From Phocoena phocoena (lineage: Eukaryota > Chordata > Mammalia > Artiodactyla > Phocoenidae): a DNA stretch of 64,000 nucleotides. Every line of letters starts with the position of its first letter. The first letter of the stretch is position 1. The notes under the pieces are model-generated. The model was not told where the DNA came from, searched no databases, and saw only the letters and a list, made by a program, of their open reading frames with translations. The DNA is taken from NCBI RefSeq assembly GCF_963924675.1, contig NC_089226.1, positions 44,037,124-44,101,123 on the forward strand. Direction: 5' to 3'. The translations under genes were made by a program, and so were the position numbers. Positions 12,377 through 22,659 of this stretch are shown here, piece by piece.

Positions 12377-12390
12377 AAAAACCCTCCCCT

Positions 12391-12548
12391 GAAAGCCACC
12401 TGGGATTTCTGGTCTTTTGAGCATAAGCTGTCTGTTCTCCCTATTTGACGCCCTACAGTAAATGCTGGACTCCTTCACCTCAACCTGGTGTCAGTAGACT
12501 GGCTTTGCAGCACAGCAGGCTAGCCCACCCAACTTTGGTTAGGTAACA
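12391..12548 (+). mobile_element. solo LTR, right part
   Basis: Carries the polyadenylation-like 'acagtaaatgctggactcc' and the 3' end 'aacctggtgtcagtagactgg...tttggttaggtaaca' as in mammalian ERV LTR U5 regions. Confidence 0.55.
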
Positions 12549-12699
12549 TTATGAGTGAAATTCCTGGTAAAAGTTTTGTCATTACCCACCAAGATGCAAT
12601 GGTGTTCTATGATCAGGTTTAGAACCCAGTCATTTGGAGCAAAGTTAATCCTGAAAATGATGAGTAGGAAAAAAGATTTGTTTCCAAGGATAAATAAAT

Positions 12700-12840
12700 C
12701 AATTTGCCACAAAATCAGTGTATTACAGGTTTTGCCACTAACTTGTTGTGTAATCCTGGCCATGTCTTAAATTTCTCATCCATACATGGGGAGAATATTG
12801 CTACCTCACTAATTCAGAAAGATTTGAGGCTCAATTAGAC
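12700..12840 (+). mobile_element. MIR fragment
   Basis: Matches MIR core: 'gccactaacttgttgtgtaatcctgg' then 'tttctcatccatac' and 'ctcactaattcagaaag'. Confidence 0.65.
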
Positions 12841-13044
12841 AACTGCTAAGAAACAGAAGTTCATTTTTTTTTGTTTTAATCAATTGAGAAGTGTGTCACA
12901 CTGTCTTGATTCTATTAGAATATCCAGTTATTTTCTAATAAGAAGAATAATTTACAAATTATCCAAAATAGCCAACAACATGTATTAACAAAACAAATAG
13001 GCTCATACATCTCTGTCTGGCTAGAAAAGTTTATATATGTTCCA

Positions 13045-13195
13045 AGTATCATTATGTTATCTCAATTAATAAAGGGAGCTATTGGTATTACTGTTTTCAT
13101 ACATTGCATCTGGTTTACAAATGCACAGTGCTTGGAGAAGTTAGATGACTTAAAGACAGCCAGTGAAAGATGGAACTGGTATTCAAATGTAGATC
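13045..13195 (-). mobile_element. MIR fragment, minus
   Basis: 'tgcacagtgcttggagaagttagatgacttaaagacagccagtg' is the complement of the MIR core with degenerate ends. Confidence 0.55.
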
Positions 13196-14324
13196 AGTGA
13201 AAACTAAGACACTCTTCTGAAATAATCTTGTCTTTCAGAACAGGGTGGAGAAGGAAATTCCCTCTAAAGACATGCAAAATAGTGAACAGATCTGAGAATT
13301 TAACTAGATGTTACAAAACAAAAGGGAAAACATAGGACAACCTTGCACCACAAGGAAGACTGAAAAGGCAGCCCCTACTTAACCGCCCCCCCCCAGCCAC
13401 TATTGAGAGTCAGGTGACTTAGAAGTAGTAGAGAATTTTTAGTAGTAAAGCAAAGGATTAGAAAGGGGAACAAGACAGAGGATCTGAGTCTTTAATGACC
13501 CCTAACCTAAGGGTCTAAATAGACTGAAAGCACTCTAATGGACAAATGGCAAACTGGAATTCTGGAGAGTCCAGGAGGCTTCTGGAGGTTCTGTGGTCTT
13601 TGGAGGGGTGAGTGGGGGGTTCTGTTAATCTTTCTTTTGTTTGTTAATGATGCAAATCCTTGAGTTCTAAACAGTTAGAGGAGCTTGGTCAAGGCCACGG
13701 AGAATTAAGCAAGAAGCTGACGGCCCAGAAAGTGAGCTAGAGGAAGGCATTCATTTTATTTCTTTGCTGGTCACTCCATCTCACAGGTTAGAAAAGGAAA
13801 AATGAAGCAGAGGCAGCACCCCTGTCTAGGAGTGAAGATTATATCTCACCAGACTTCCACTTTTATTATACCTATTATACGTAATTATAGTAAAAGAAGT
13901 GCAAGAGGCAGAAGGATTTCCACAAAATTTAAGCTTCTGGATCTCTCACTTGAAATGGCCCTTCCAAAGACTTGATAGGTGCCCTAGCAAATTTTATTCA
14001 TAGTTTTAATTCTATCGTAATTAAATAGACATATGTGTTTGTATGACTATGTGTAGGTACATCTATACATATATATATATTTTTTTTACTTGACTGTTTT
14101 TACATAAAATTATAACTTGTATTCACTAAGGAGTCCTTTAATCGTTAGCAGGACTTCAAGTATGTCCCTTTGAAAAAGCTAAGTATTCCAATCAATTATT
14201 CAATAAAAGTGTTTTATTTTTAGCTGCCTTGCAAATCCTTTTTATATTTACTCATTTACCTCTTTTTCCCTACACCAGGGATAGCTATTTCAGGAAATAG
14301 GGAGCTGGTGTTTACACTAGGTCA

Positions 14325-14510
14325 CATATATGCTCTCTAATTTCATGCTCCTCAGAACCATATCACTATCCCCATTTTATAGAGGTGAAAATGATGGCTC
14401 AGGGAAGGTTAAGTATTCACTCAAAGTTACTTTAATATCAGTGGGTGAAGATGGAATTTAAACTTGCGTATGTCTGACTTCAAAGTCCAAAATTTATTCT
14501 TTTGACTAAA
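14325..14510 (-). mobile_element. MIR fragment, minus
   Basis: 'ccccattttatagaggtgaaaa...ggctcagggaaggttaag' complements the MIR 'cctcagtttcctcatctgtaaaatgggg' block. Confidence 0.75.
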
Positions 14511-14530
14511 ATATACTATCTTCCTCTGAA

Positions 14531-14850
14531 ACAGGAGTCAGCAAACTTTGTTTCACTGACCAAATCCAGCTCACTTCCTTTCTTTGTACAGCCCACAAGC
14601 TAAGAATGGTTATCACATTTTAAATAGGTGAAAAAAATCAAGAGGAATAATATTTTGTGACATATCATTTATATGAAATTTAAATTTCAGTGCCTACAAA
14701 TAAAGTTTTATCGAAACTGTCACACTTATTCAACTACGTATTTACTATCACTTTTTTGGTGCTACAATAGCAGAGCTGAGTAGTTGGGACAGAGATCAGC
14801 TGGCCTACAAAAGCTGGACCTTTACAGAAAAAGTTTAGTGACACCTGCTT
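14531..14850. mobile_element. hAT-type DNA transposon remnant (MER20-like)
   Basis: 'caggagtcagcaaactttg' at the left end and 'acctttacagaaaaagttt...gacacctgc' at the right, with 'ataaagttttatcgaaactg' and 'cagagctgagtagttgggacagagatc' inside, fit the MER20-like family with terminal inverted repeats. Name tentative. Confidence 0.65.
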
Positions 14851-15016
14851 TAAAACATCCATCATGATAAAGTTCAGCTGAAGGTACAATCCTCTCCAGA
14901 TGAAACATGATACAAGATCTTCAGTAATAAAACCTTTTTAAAAAGTCAGTTTCTGTTTATGAAATATTGGATCAAAACTTGTAAGCAGAATAATAAACTT
15001 TTAAGTATATGCTTAC

Positions 15017-15122
15017 TACAAGAATGTCTTGATGTTCTCTGCTTTCAACTCATCCAAAAATGCTTTCTTCACATTATGCTGTGGAATGTTAGTAGCTTCA
15101 CTGGAGGATTTTATAAACCATC
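15017..15122 (-). CDS. FOLH1: FOLH1 coding exon 2
   Basis: Read on the minus strand, this 106-base exon follows a clean acceptor (a T-rich tract ending ttttacag at 15123) and ends at a GTAAGC donor (15016-15011). With the last base of exon 1 it reads G-W-F-I-K-S-S-S-E-A-T-N-I-P, then residues rich in Lys, and ends in a frame close to human FOLH1 (AFLDELKAENIK, then TFLY). It completes the membrane anchor (GWFI) and starts the extracellular stalk. Phase agrees with exon 1 (118+106 bases). Compared with the human protein as I remember it, the Thr of the Asn51-Ile-Thr glycosylation sequon is replaced by Pro, by a one-codon deletion compensated by an extra Lys a few codons on. The exon is open, with no sign of decay. 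Exon 3 was searched for by eye at lower coordinates and not found, so intron 2 either runs past the window edge or the gene is broken there. Confidence 0.92.
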
Positions 15123-16234
15123 CTGTAAAATACAAACAAATATAGGAATGAGATATGAGCTTATAGACAGGGCCTATCTTTCCTTATTATTGTATTTATC
15201 ATATATAAAACATCAATGACCTCTGGTATTAACTGAGATTTTCTGAAGTTTCATTGCTCTTGCCTACTTCCATTGGAAAAAAAATCATGCAGACAGACTT
15301 AATTACAAATCAGTTGCAGCATATTTTTTAATCCAATTTCAATAAGTATTGCTGTTATTCTAAGAAATATTTTATGAAATTAGCACTAAAATTGAAGATG
15401 GTTCAACTGATGGGAAAAATGAAGGCAAAAAGGATAGAAGCTTTCTCCTTAAAGCTTCTATCTGCAGTGACGACGCCTCTGCTGACCCAGAATAAGCAGT
15501 TAGTAAATGTTTGTAATGAATTAATTATGAGTATATTTCAAGTACATAAATTATTTCAAAGAGTTGAAGGCAATTCAGACTTGTAATTTGTTCTGGTTCT
15601 GAAACTAAAGCAAAATATGCTTAAATATTTTGTGCTTGCAGTTGAAGTAGGCTTCAAAAGTTCAACTTCAGAGAGCTACAGTGAAACTCCAATTTACCCA
15701 ACATCTCTGCAAGATACACAGTGAACAGAGACTAGAGGCAATGGGTAGCCAGATCACGTAGAGCCATTAGCCCTGGTAGTTGGCTTCGTGACATAGTTTA
15801 TTTAGATAAATGATATGATCTGTGCATAAAATGGTTACCGAAATCACCCAGCTAGCTCTCATGGAGCTTTCCAGATATTAATCACATACACGTTACACAC
15901 ATGCATATATACACGCATATTGAAATAAATGGTTGGCAGCAAATGGAAATACAGTTCCACCAGTATGTAAAATAAAGGGACTTGGATTAGACTGTAGGAT
16001 AAGGGCACTCGGAGGATGAAATGCTTGAATCGAGATCTAAAAAATGAGCTGGATAAAGAGCACGGAGGCCTGTGGGAGGGAGGGAGCAGAGAATCCTAGA
16101 AAAAAAATTAACAAACATTAATAAAGAACCCACAGCCATTGAGCAGTGAATATAAGGATGGGGCTGAGGGCAATACTGGGATGAATAAAATGCTTTTAAA
16201 AGATGCAGAAGATCTTAATCCTCAGGCTACCCTT

Positions 16235-16440
16235 GCCCACGTTGTACAGCTGAGAAAATTGACACTCTAGTTGAAGTGTGCCCTTAACGAGCACACTTAT
16301 CTAAGCCCCACAATAACCCTAATATCCACATGCTAGTTATGAGCAGAGTGTGACTCATAGTTTACACAACAAGCAAGAAGAGGCTGAATTTGAGCCAGCT
16401 TAGTTGGTCTATGCCCTGGTCTTCTAAATCCCAGAAAGGG
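16235..16440 (-). mobile_element. MIR-like fragment, minus
   Basis: 'tacagctgagaaaattgacac' and 'agaggctgaatttgagcc...tctaaatccc' are consistent with diverged MIR. Confidence 0.4.
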
Positions 16441-16559
16441 GACCCAGAATTCAGAGTAGGGCCAAACTACCAGGCTATACCTTAACGCTAGTCCTGTGCA
16501 TTAATGTCCAGTTAGAAGCTTCTCCTCACCAGGAAAGACTTTTAAAAAAGTGCCAATAC

Positions 16560-16735
16560 CCCAGTACTGTGCCAGGAGCTTTAGATGCTATTTTGTTTAC
16601 GATTCCCACCAAGTTACAGATAGTATTCCTACAAAGGTTGACAAACTGTGGCTCAGAGAGACTCGGTAACTCGCTCAAGGCCACAGAGAAGTTGCAGAGT
16701 TTTAAGAGTCTCAGCGAATCAGTGCTGCCCCTGGT
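16560..16735 (-). mobile_element. MIR fragment, minus
   Basis: 'caaactgtggctcagagagactcggtaactcgctcaaggccacagag' is the complement of the MIR core. Confidence 0.7.
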
Positions 16736-17129
16736 TATCATGGAGAGTTCGGTTAAGTCTGCAAATCAGCACACAGGGGAAAACGCTAAAGAACTATTAA
16801 GGATCTGTTCAGAGCACTGACAATGTCAGCCGGTTAGCTCCTAAATGTTCCTCTTTATTTACTCCCAGGGACGAAAGAATGAGAGAATACGGCTCCCACG
16901 CAGCAGTGCCCTGAGTTCTACCTACTGTATACACGAAGCAGGTCCAGGCACAGGCACTAGATAAAGACCCCAAACAGGTAAAAGTCGTTTCTTGCAAAGC
17001 TCCTTGGACGACCTAGCAAATGCCCCCAGAGATCCGGCGCTCCTGCTAAAACGTACCGATTGCTCGCAGGGCCTCAGCAGTTGGAACTTTCTCAAGTTCA
17101 GTTTGAGTCTCTCCGTTCTACTCCTTACC

Positions 17130-17720
17130 CTGGGTGACTGTCCTACAGTAGCCCGTCCAGAACCCAGCTGTGCACCGCCCCCAGCAACTCCCACCTAACT
17201 CGCGGGTGCTCGTCCCCACTTTCCCCCACCCCCTGGGAGACCGGGAGACCAGCAGCTGGCCCCACGCGGCAGCTGGCCCGGGAGTCCCGCGAACCGCCGA
17301 ACAGCCGGGTAGGCTCGGGGTTGTGCGTGGCGAGGGCGCCCGTACCGAAAAGGAAGCCGAGGACGAAGAGGCAGGCGACCAGCACCAGGGCCCCAGCGCA
17401 CAGACAGCGCGGGCGGCGCCAGGCGACAAAGGTCGAGTCGGTTTCGTGCAGGGGATTCCACATCTCAGCGTGTGGCCGGCGGGGCCTCCGGGGACCGGTG
17501 CCTCTGCGGTGGCCCCCCTGCTGCCTCGCGGGCGGCGCGGCAAAGACTTCTTCCTTCGAGAGCCGCTCTTAGCAGTTCTGCAGCCTAGAGTCCACTCGCA
17601 CTCCCAGGGCACTCCCAGTTTCTCCGCCCCTGAAAGTATTTCTAGTTTACTCTCAACCAATCCCGGAGGGCAAAAGGCAGCATCAGTCCCCAGAAGAAGA
17701 AAACCCGGCCCCTTCGGAGA
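17130..17720 (-). promoter_or_regulatory. FOLH1: FOLH1 promoter, 5' UTR and CpG-rich island
   Basis: CG dinucleotides are dense from about 17190 to 17570, in contrast to the CpG-poor surroundings. The island covers coding exon 1, the start of intron 1 and the 5' UTR. Upstream of the ATG the minus strand carries an ATTGGTT (inverted CCAAT box; plus strand caaccaat around 17657-17664), then CTAGAAATA and a GGAGAAACTGG block. The same order occurs in the human FOLH1 5' leader as I recall it, so transcription probably starts near 17660-17720. I see no convincing TATA box. Island limits are judged by eye. Confidence 0.75.
17346..17463 (-). CDS. FOLH1: FOLH1 (glutamate carboxypeptidase II / PSMA) coding exon 1
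   Basis: This exon encodes the N-terminus of a type II membrane metallopeptidase that releases glutamate from N-acetyl-aspartyl-glutamate and folate polyglutamates at the cell surface. The ATG at 17463 (G at -3) opens a frame starting MWNPLHETDS, then an Arg-rich stretch (RRPR, residues 16-19) and a hydrophobic run rich in Leu, Val, Ala and Phe (about residues 21-39) forming the membrane anchor. The reading MWN-LHETDS...LCAGALVL...LGFLFG is the recognised FOLH1 start and differs clearly from the paralogue NAALAD2. The exon is 118 bases (39 codons plus one base) and ends at TTTTCG followed by the donor gtacgg at 17345, the same position as I recall for human. No stop or frameshift is present. 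The open frame beyond 17346 is intron read-through. Certain of family; FOLH1 identity very likely. Confidence 0.93.
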
Positions 17721-18850
17721 GGTGCTTAAAAAAAAAAAAAGTTCAGCTTGAAACTTTCTAGCCCTTATTTTAAAATAAAAGGAAAAGAAGGAGAAAGGGA
17801 AGGAGGAAGCAAAGAACAAACTCTTCTCCTTTCTCCACTTCCAGACCACAATCCGATTCACAAAAAGAACACTAAGTACCCCGTAATTCAATAGAACGAT
17901 CCTCTTTTGTCTGTCTAGGAAAATGCATGTTCCAGGCAAGTTGGTAGACTAAACTATTCCTCAAGAACTTTTTTCAGATCCGAAATCCTATTAAATACTA
18001 TTATAGCCCTAAGAGGAGTAAAATCAAGTAGAAAACGGTGGTGTCCAGTTCCGGCACTGCTTTGGATATTCAGGGAGTGAATTTTGGTGTCAATGCCAGT
18101 TACCACTGTGCTCTTTTTCCTAATGAAGATCATTGATACTTATCAACGATTAGGGAATTATTCCTCCCTTTACATAGCACAACCATTTTTAAAGAAATAT
18201 TATTGGAATTTGCTGAAGGCAGAGAGTACATCTCTTTTTATATCAGAACTGCCCTTGGCACTCTCTTACATTGTGGGTATGAAATCAGTCTTTGTTGAGT
18301 TAACCTGAAGAGTCAATCATACATAAATCTACCCCTGTTATAAATTCTTAAAAAATTATAACAATGATATCTAAAGGAGGACAATAACGACATGCTTTAT
18401 AAAATCAACGATGTTCTTATAATCTGTAAGGGAGACTGCATGCATGGCCTCTAGCTAGGAGTGCTTTACGGAAGCATTGTATTTAAAAGAATCGTGAAGT
18501 ACCAGCAGAGTTTGAACCAAGGGAGATGAGAAGAAACTTTGGGTCTGGGAGCCAGAGGGATAGTCAAGGAATGGCAGATAGTTTGCTTTGGGAAAGGGAG
18601 CGAACAGGGAGAGAGCGAGGAGAGACGGGCCTACATCATAGAGAATGTTGGGTACTTTGATAAAGAATTTCTGAGGTAAGTGAAGAGATGTGGGAAAATA
18701 AAAATGTTAACAGTGAACCATGACAACTACTAGATGACTTAGGACAGGAAAGGAAGGAGTTTCTTCAGCCCTTTCTAACAATAGCTTATATTTATTAAAT
18801 GTCTCCTAATGTTCCTATTGTTAAATCTAACCAGGAATGGTGGAAGAATA
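17721..18850. other. FOLH1 5' flank, nothing else recognised
   Basis: Sequence upstream of the FOLH1 promoter, low in CG. A diverged L2 3' fragment may lie at 18195-18305 ('ctgaaggcagagagtacatctc'). Confidence 0.5.
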
Positions 18851-19055
18851 ATACTTACTGAGCACTTTCTAAATGAGCCACTTTATATACATCAACTCGT
18901 TTAATCATTGGTACCCTTCGTGGTTGATACTATCACCCTTCCCATTTTACATGTAGGAAAACTGAAATTTAATGATGAGATAAATCACTCAAAGTCACAA
19001 AGCTAAGACAAAATCCAAAGTGTGCCTTACTGTAAACCACTGTACTGCCTCCCTT
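18850..19055 (-). mobile_element. MIR fragment, minus
   Basis: 'cttcccattttacatgtaggaaaactgaaatttaatg...cactcaaagtcacaaagctaagac' complements MIR. Confidence 0.7.
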
Positions 19056-19079
19056 GAGCATGGGCTGCATTTGCTAAGC

Positions 19080-19290
19080 TCTTTGCTTGTATTGGGAGGA
19101 ACACTGGGCTTGGAGTCGGAAGACTTGGACTTAAGCTTTGGATCTGGTCCTGTCTAAGCCTTGTACCCTGGAGAGTCACATATTCGGTTTACTTGAATGT
19201 ATCTTATCATTTGTAAAATATAGGATCATCTAATAACATTATTAAGTACCATCTGTTAATAAAGATGTTCTGAAGGTCAGATGCGAGTAT
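19080..19290 (+). mobile_element. MIR fragment
   Basis: 'cttggagtcggaagacttggacttaagctttggatctggtcc' and 'atcatttgtaaaatataggatcatc' follow the MIR order. Confidence 0.6.
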
Positions 19291-19642
19291 AATTGAGGGA
19301 AATTATATTTATTATAAGAAGGATTTTGAACAATGTTACATCTACCTAACAATTTAATTAATACCCTTATGGTGAGCTGGGCTACATTTGAAGAAATCAG
19401 AGAACAAATGAACATCTGTCAAATCTTATTGAAAGGATTCGTTCTCTCCTCACGAAGCTTACAGTTTAGTGGGGAAAACATAGCTTTAAGAGTAATTGAT
19501 GACTGATTAATATTATGAGAACATTCTACATGGCAGGCACTTGCTATACGCTTTACAGAATTGTTTCATTTAATTATCAGGATTTAGCCCAAAAGAATTT
19601 GAAATCTCTAACAGGTGGTTTTGCAAGCCACACTAGATTTTT

Positions 19643-19801
19643 CTTTTCTTTTCTTTTCTTTTTTAAGATGCTCTCTTTCTTTTTTTTATTTTTTATTTAT
19701 TATTTTTGGCTGCATTGGGTCTTCGTTGTTGCGCGCGGGCTTTCTCTAGTTGCGGCGAGGAGGGGCTACTCTTCCTTGCAGTGTGCAGGATTCTCACTGA
19801 G
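19643..19801 (-). mobile_element. truncated CHR-1-type SINE with 20-bp target duplication
   Basis: The flanks gcaagcca(c/t)actagattttt at 19623-19642 and 19802-19821 match at 19 of 20 positions. The insert shows 'ggctgcattgggtcttcgttg' and 'ctctagttgcggcgaggagggg', the tail half of a minus-strand CHR-1-type SINE. Confidence 0.88.
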
Positions 19802-20049
19802 GCAAGCCATACTAGATTTTTCTGTTGCTACTATTTCTCTTTTACAGCTGAAGAAACTAAGCTTTAATGAAGTTGATTAACACCCACCCTCCCCCCAAAA
19901 AAACCTGACACATGTTTTCTTTGATAAGCATTAGATCACACTATACTTCCTTCTTCGACTATTGAGGAAAGATTGTAGATGACTCTTCATATAAGGACTT
20001 GTAGAAGGAGAATGCCAAACCCAGTAAGATACGTTATTTTTCTTGATTG

Positions 20050-20225
20050 AAACCTTTATCATACTATATTGTAACTGTGTTTACTTGTCCATCTTCCTGG
20101 ATATTGTGAATTTTTTTTGAGGTCAAGGACTTTATTTGATACATATTTATACCCATAATTCCTGGCACAAGATAGCTAGGAATGGCTATTTGTTTCAATT
20201 AATGAACAGGTGAATGATTGAACAG
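20050..20225 (+). mobile_element. L2 LINE 3' fragment
   Basis: 'tgaggtcaaggactttatttgatac...ccataattcctggcacaagatag...attaatgaacaggtgaatga' follows the L2 3' UTR order. Confidence 0.5.
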
Positions 20226-20510
20226 AAGAACAACTTTAGTGTTAGAAAGGAAAACTATTTTCTTGATAATTCACTATGTATTATGTCACCTAATGACGAA
20301 TGAAAAATCTGGCATCCCTACACCTTGCCTGGGTTGTTATCTGAGATTTCAAAAGCATTGATTTCATACAATACTTTCCCCAACCCCGCACCATTTACTT
20401 CCTTCACACATTCATTATGACTCATAAACTCCCAAGGAAAAATGAATACAACATCTGTTTAATAATGCTTTATTTTTGAAAGTGTCCAAAATTGCAAATG
20501 TACTCGTCTA

Positions 20511-20592
20511 TGTGGACATCTTATTTCCACTTTCATATGCATAACTTCTCATATGGACGTATTATTTCCACTTTCATATGCATAATTTTTTC
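20511..20592. repeat. tandem duplication, 41-bp unit, two copies
   Basis: The unit tggac(a/g)t(c/a)ttatttccac with 'tttcatatgcataa' repeats once with a 41-base period (start points 20513 and 20554). Not part of a recognised element. Confidence 0.85.
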
Positions 20593-20689
20593 TCTCTTTA
20601 AAGATCCTGCTTAAAAATACCTATGTTGTGAAGTCTTCTTGATATTCATAGACATTTGGTACTAATACACTGATCTCTACTTTTCCTTA

Positions 20690-20850
20690 ATTTTGTGTCA
20701 GCCTTTTGTTACACATGTTACTCTTATTCCCTTTCAGATTTTAAGCTTCTTGGTGCCAGGAACCATATCATGTTCCTGTCTATTTTCCAGAGTTATCACA
20801 ATGCCTTGCATATAGAAACCTCCTTTTGAATGAATGGATGACATTATGCT
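20690..20850 (+). mobile_element. L2 LINE 3' fragment
   Basis: 'cagattttaagcttcttggtgccaggaaccatatcatg...cacaatgccttgcatatagaaacc' is typical L2 3' UTR. Confidence 0.6.
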
Positions 20851-21254
20851 AAGTAAAGAAGCGATTATGAGGTATAAGAGATCATTACTGTTACTGAAGA
20901 ACTTTACTCAAAGCGGGAAGACAGGACCTAAATGGAAAGATAAATAACAATACCAGAAAGCAGAGATTATGAGCCAAAAAGAACAGCAATAGCTTGTGCT
21001 CAGGAAAGCATTTTGGGCTCCTTGTTTGTACCTAATGACTCCTATTAACCTCATTAGCTTTTGTTTGAAGAACATCTTGAAATATTTCATAGTGCCATAC
21101 GCCCATCCATACACAAAAAATGTGTGGCTTTACTTTGTAGGTAGGTAGATAAGGTAAAATGTGACCTGATCATCCTCTTCCTCTCCCAGTGCAGGAAATA
21201 ATAGATTCAGAATAGAAATATTAAACGAAGGAAACATAATACACTTGTATCTGC

Positions 21255-21375
21255 TACTAGTTATCAGCTCTTACAGAATCTCTAGACTGAAAGCTCCAAA
21301 GAGGAAGGGCTGTGCCTGACAGAGCACTTGGCACATAATACTTATACGACAAATACCTTTAAATGATTGAACAGT
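21255..21375 (+). mobile_element. L2 LINE 3' fragment
   Basis: 'agactgaaagctccaaagaggaagggctgtgcctgacagagcacttggcacataat' then 'aatgattga'. Confidence 0.6.
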
Positions 21376-22069
21376 ACAGCAACTATTAGATGATGAATAG
21401 TTATTACCTGGTTACAAAACTCTTTTAAACAATAGAACAGTATAGTACAAAATAAAACTATTTAACTTTAATTCAGTAAAGAGAGAAAGCATTTTTGTCC
21501 TTTACTAATATATACGCATTTAGATATTTTATTCAGTCTGAAAAGCATTTCTTAAAATTATCAACATGGGCCAAGTACTGGGCTGGGTCACAGAAACACC
21601 AAATAATAAGATCTTTTTTTGCTTAAGCTGCGATTTCTGACTCTCTGAACTGTAAGGTTTGGTAAAAGGAGATGCTCAATAAATAGTAGCTATTATGATT
21701 CCCTACCTATGACTGGCTAGAATTGAATATATATAAATCAGTACAAAATAGTTGTGCTTGTTAACCAGACTTGGAGAGAATGTGTATAATCCAACCTTGT
21801 TAGGCTGAAATGATTTAAAACAGTCTTGACCAAGAAATCTTGGAATATTGCTGTCAACTCAAGTGGGAGGAAGCTTGAGAGCTCAAACAGAACAATGTTG
21901 TCAGATTAATTTTCCAAGGTCTCTACTCTGCTTTTGATTTCCCAACTCAGAAACCTGAAGTGGAATCCAGTGCACTATATAGTGATTCTAAATTCCTTAA
22001 CAAAGCACTGCAGGCTATCTAGATTTTGGATTCTTTTTGGCAACATCCTCCGTTAACCTCCCTGTCGTG

Positions 22070-22225
22070 TACTCTAATGTAATTTCCTTAGTCATGCTAA
22101 CCTTCAGTTTACTCATCTATAAAATAGTAATAATACAAATTCCTGTTCCACGCGGTGGTTAAAAAAGGTTAGCAGACAAGCCTGGCACTTAGATCACTGT
22201 AAGTGAATAAGAGATGCTGTCGTTA
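22070..22225 (+). mobile_element. MIR fragment
   Basis: 'accttcagtttactcatctataaaatagtaataatac...gcctggcacttagat' matches the MIR 3' half. Confidence 0.7.
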
Positions 22226-22659
22226 CGTATTTCAAAAAAATCATTATCTTATTTGATCAGATTATTTTAAGTAAACATCATATATGTACTTAGAAATCTC
22301 CTGTGTTTGAAACCAATACACTATCATTACGCTAACCTACACTTAAGAAAAAACTATTCTTATCAGAACAGTAAAGAAATATATTCCAAAGAGTAAAATG
22401 AGATACTCTATGCATAATACTAATATTTCTTTCATAAATTGAAAGTGATTAGATCAGTCAATATTTCAATAAGGACAAGATAAATCTGTCTTTGTACAGA
22501 CATGAACTAAATCAAAGAGTATTACACTCTTTTCTGGAATATGTTTGAAAGAAAACAATTAAAATTATTTTAGCTCCTTTATCCCCAGGCTCTAATACAT
22601 GTTTACTTTTTAAAAATACTTTAATGTTCTAAAAAGAAAAATACTTTAAAGCTCCATGA

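Larger units (their letters stand above)
1..15016 (-). other. FOLH1: presumed FOLH1 intron 2 (continues beyond window)
   Basis: The exon 2 donor GTAAGC at 15016 opens an intron running toward lower coordinates. By-eye search for the exon 3 segment found no match down to position 1. The interval is filled by repeats and a TRIM-like relic listed separately. The end of the intron is inferred, not seen. Confidence 0.6.
15123..17345 (-). other. FOLH1: FOLH1 intron 1
   Basis: This 2.2 kb intron is bounded by GT (17345-17344) and AG (15124-15123) on the minus strand and joins exons 1 and 2 in phase. The part next to exon 1 is GC-rich. The remainder holds two MIR-like fragments (about 16235-16440 and 16560-16735) and otherwise unrecognised sequence. 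Confidence 0.88.

Noticed and set aside
17170..17751. 193-codon plus-strand open frame across the CpG island
   Set aside because: It lies opposite FOLH1 exon 1 and 5' leader; open frames are common in GC-rich DNA and it shows no domain or family resemblance.
17118..17939. 273-codon minus-strand frame, longest in the window
   Set aside because: Different frame from FOLH1 exon 1, low-complexity GC-rich reading with no recognised domain.
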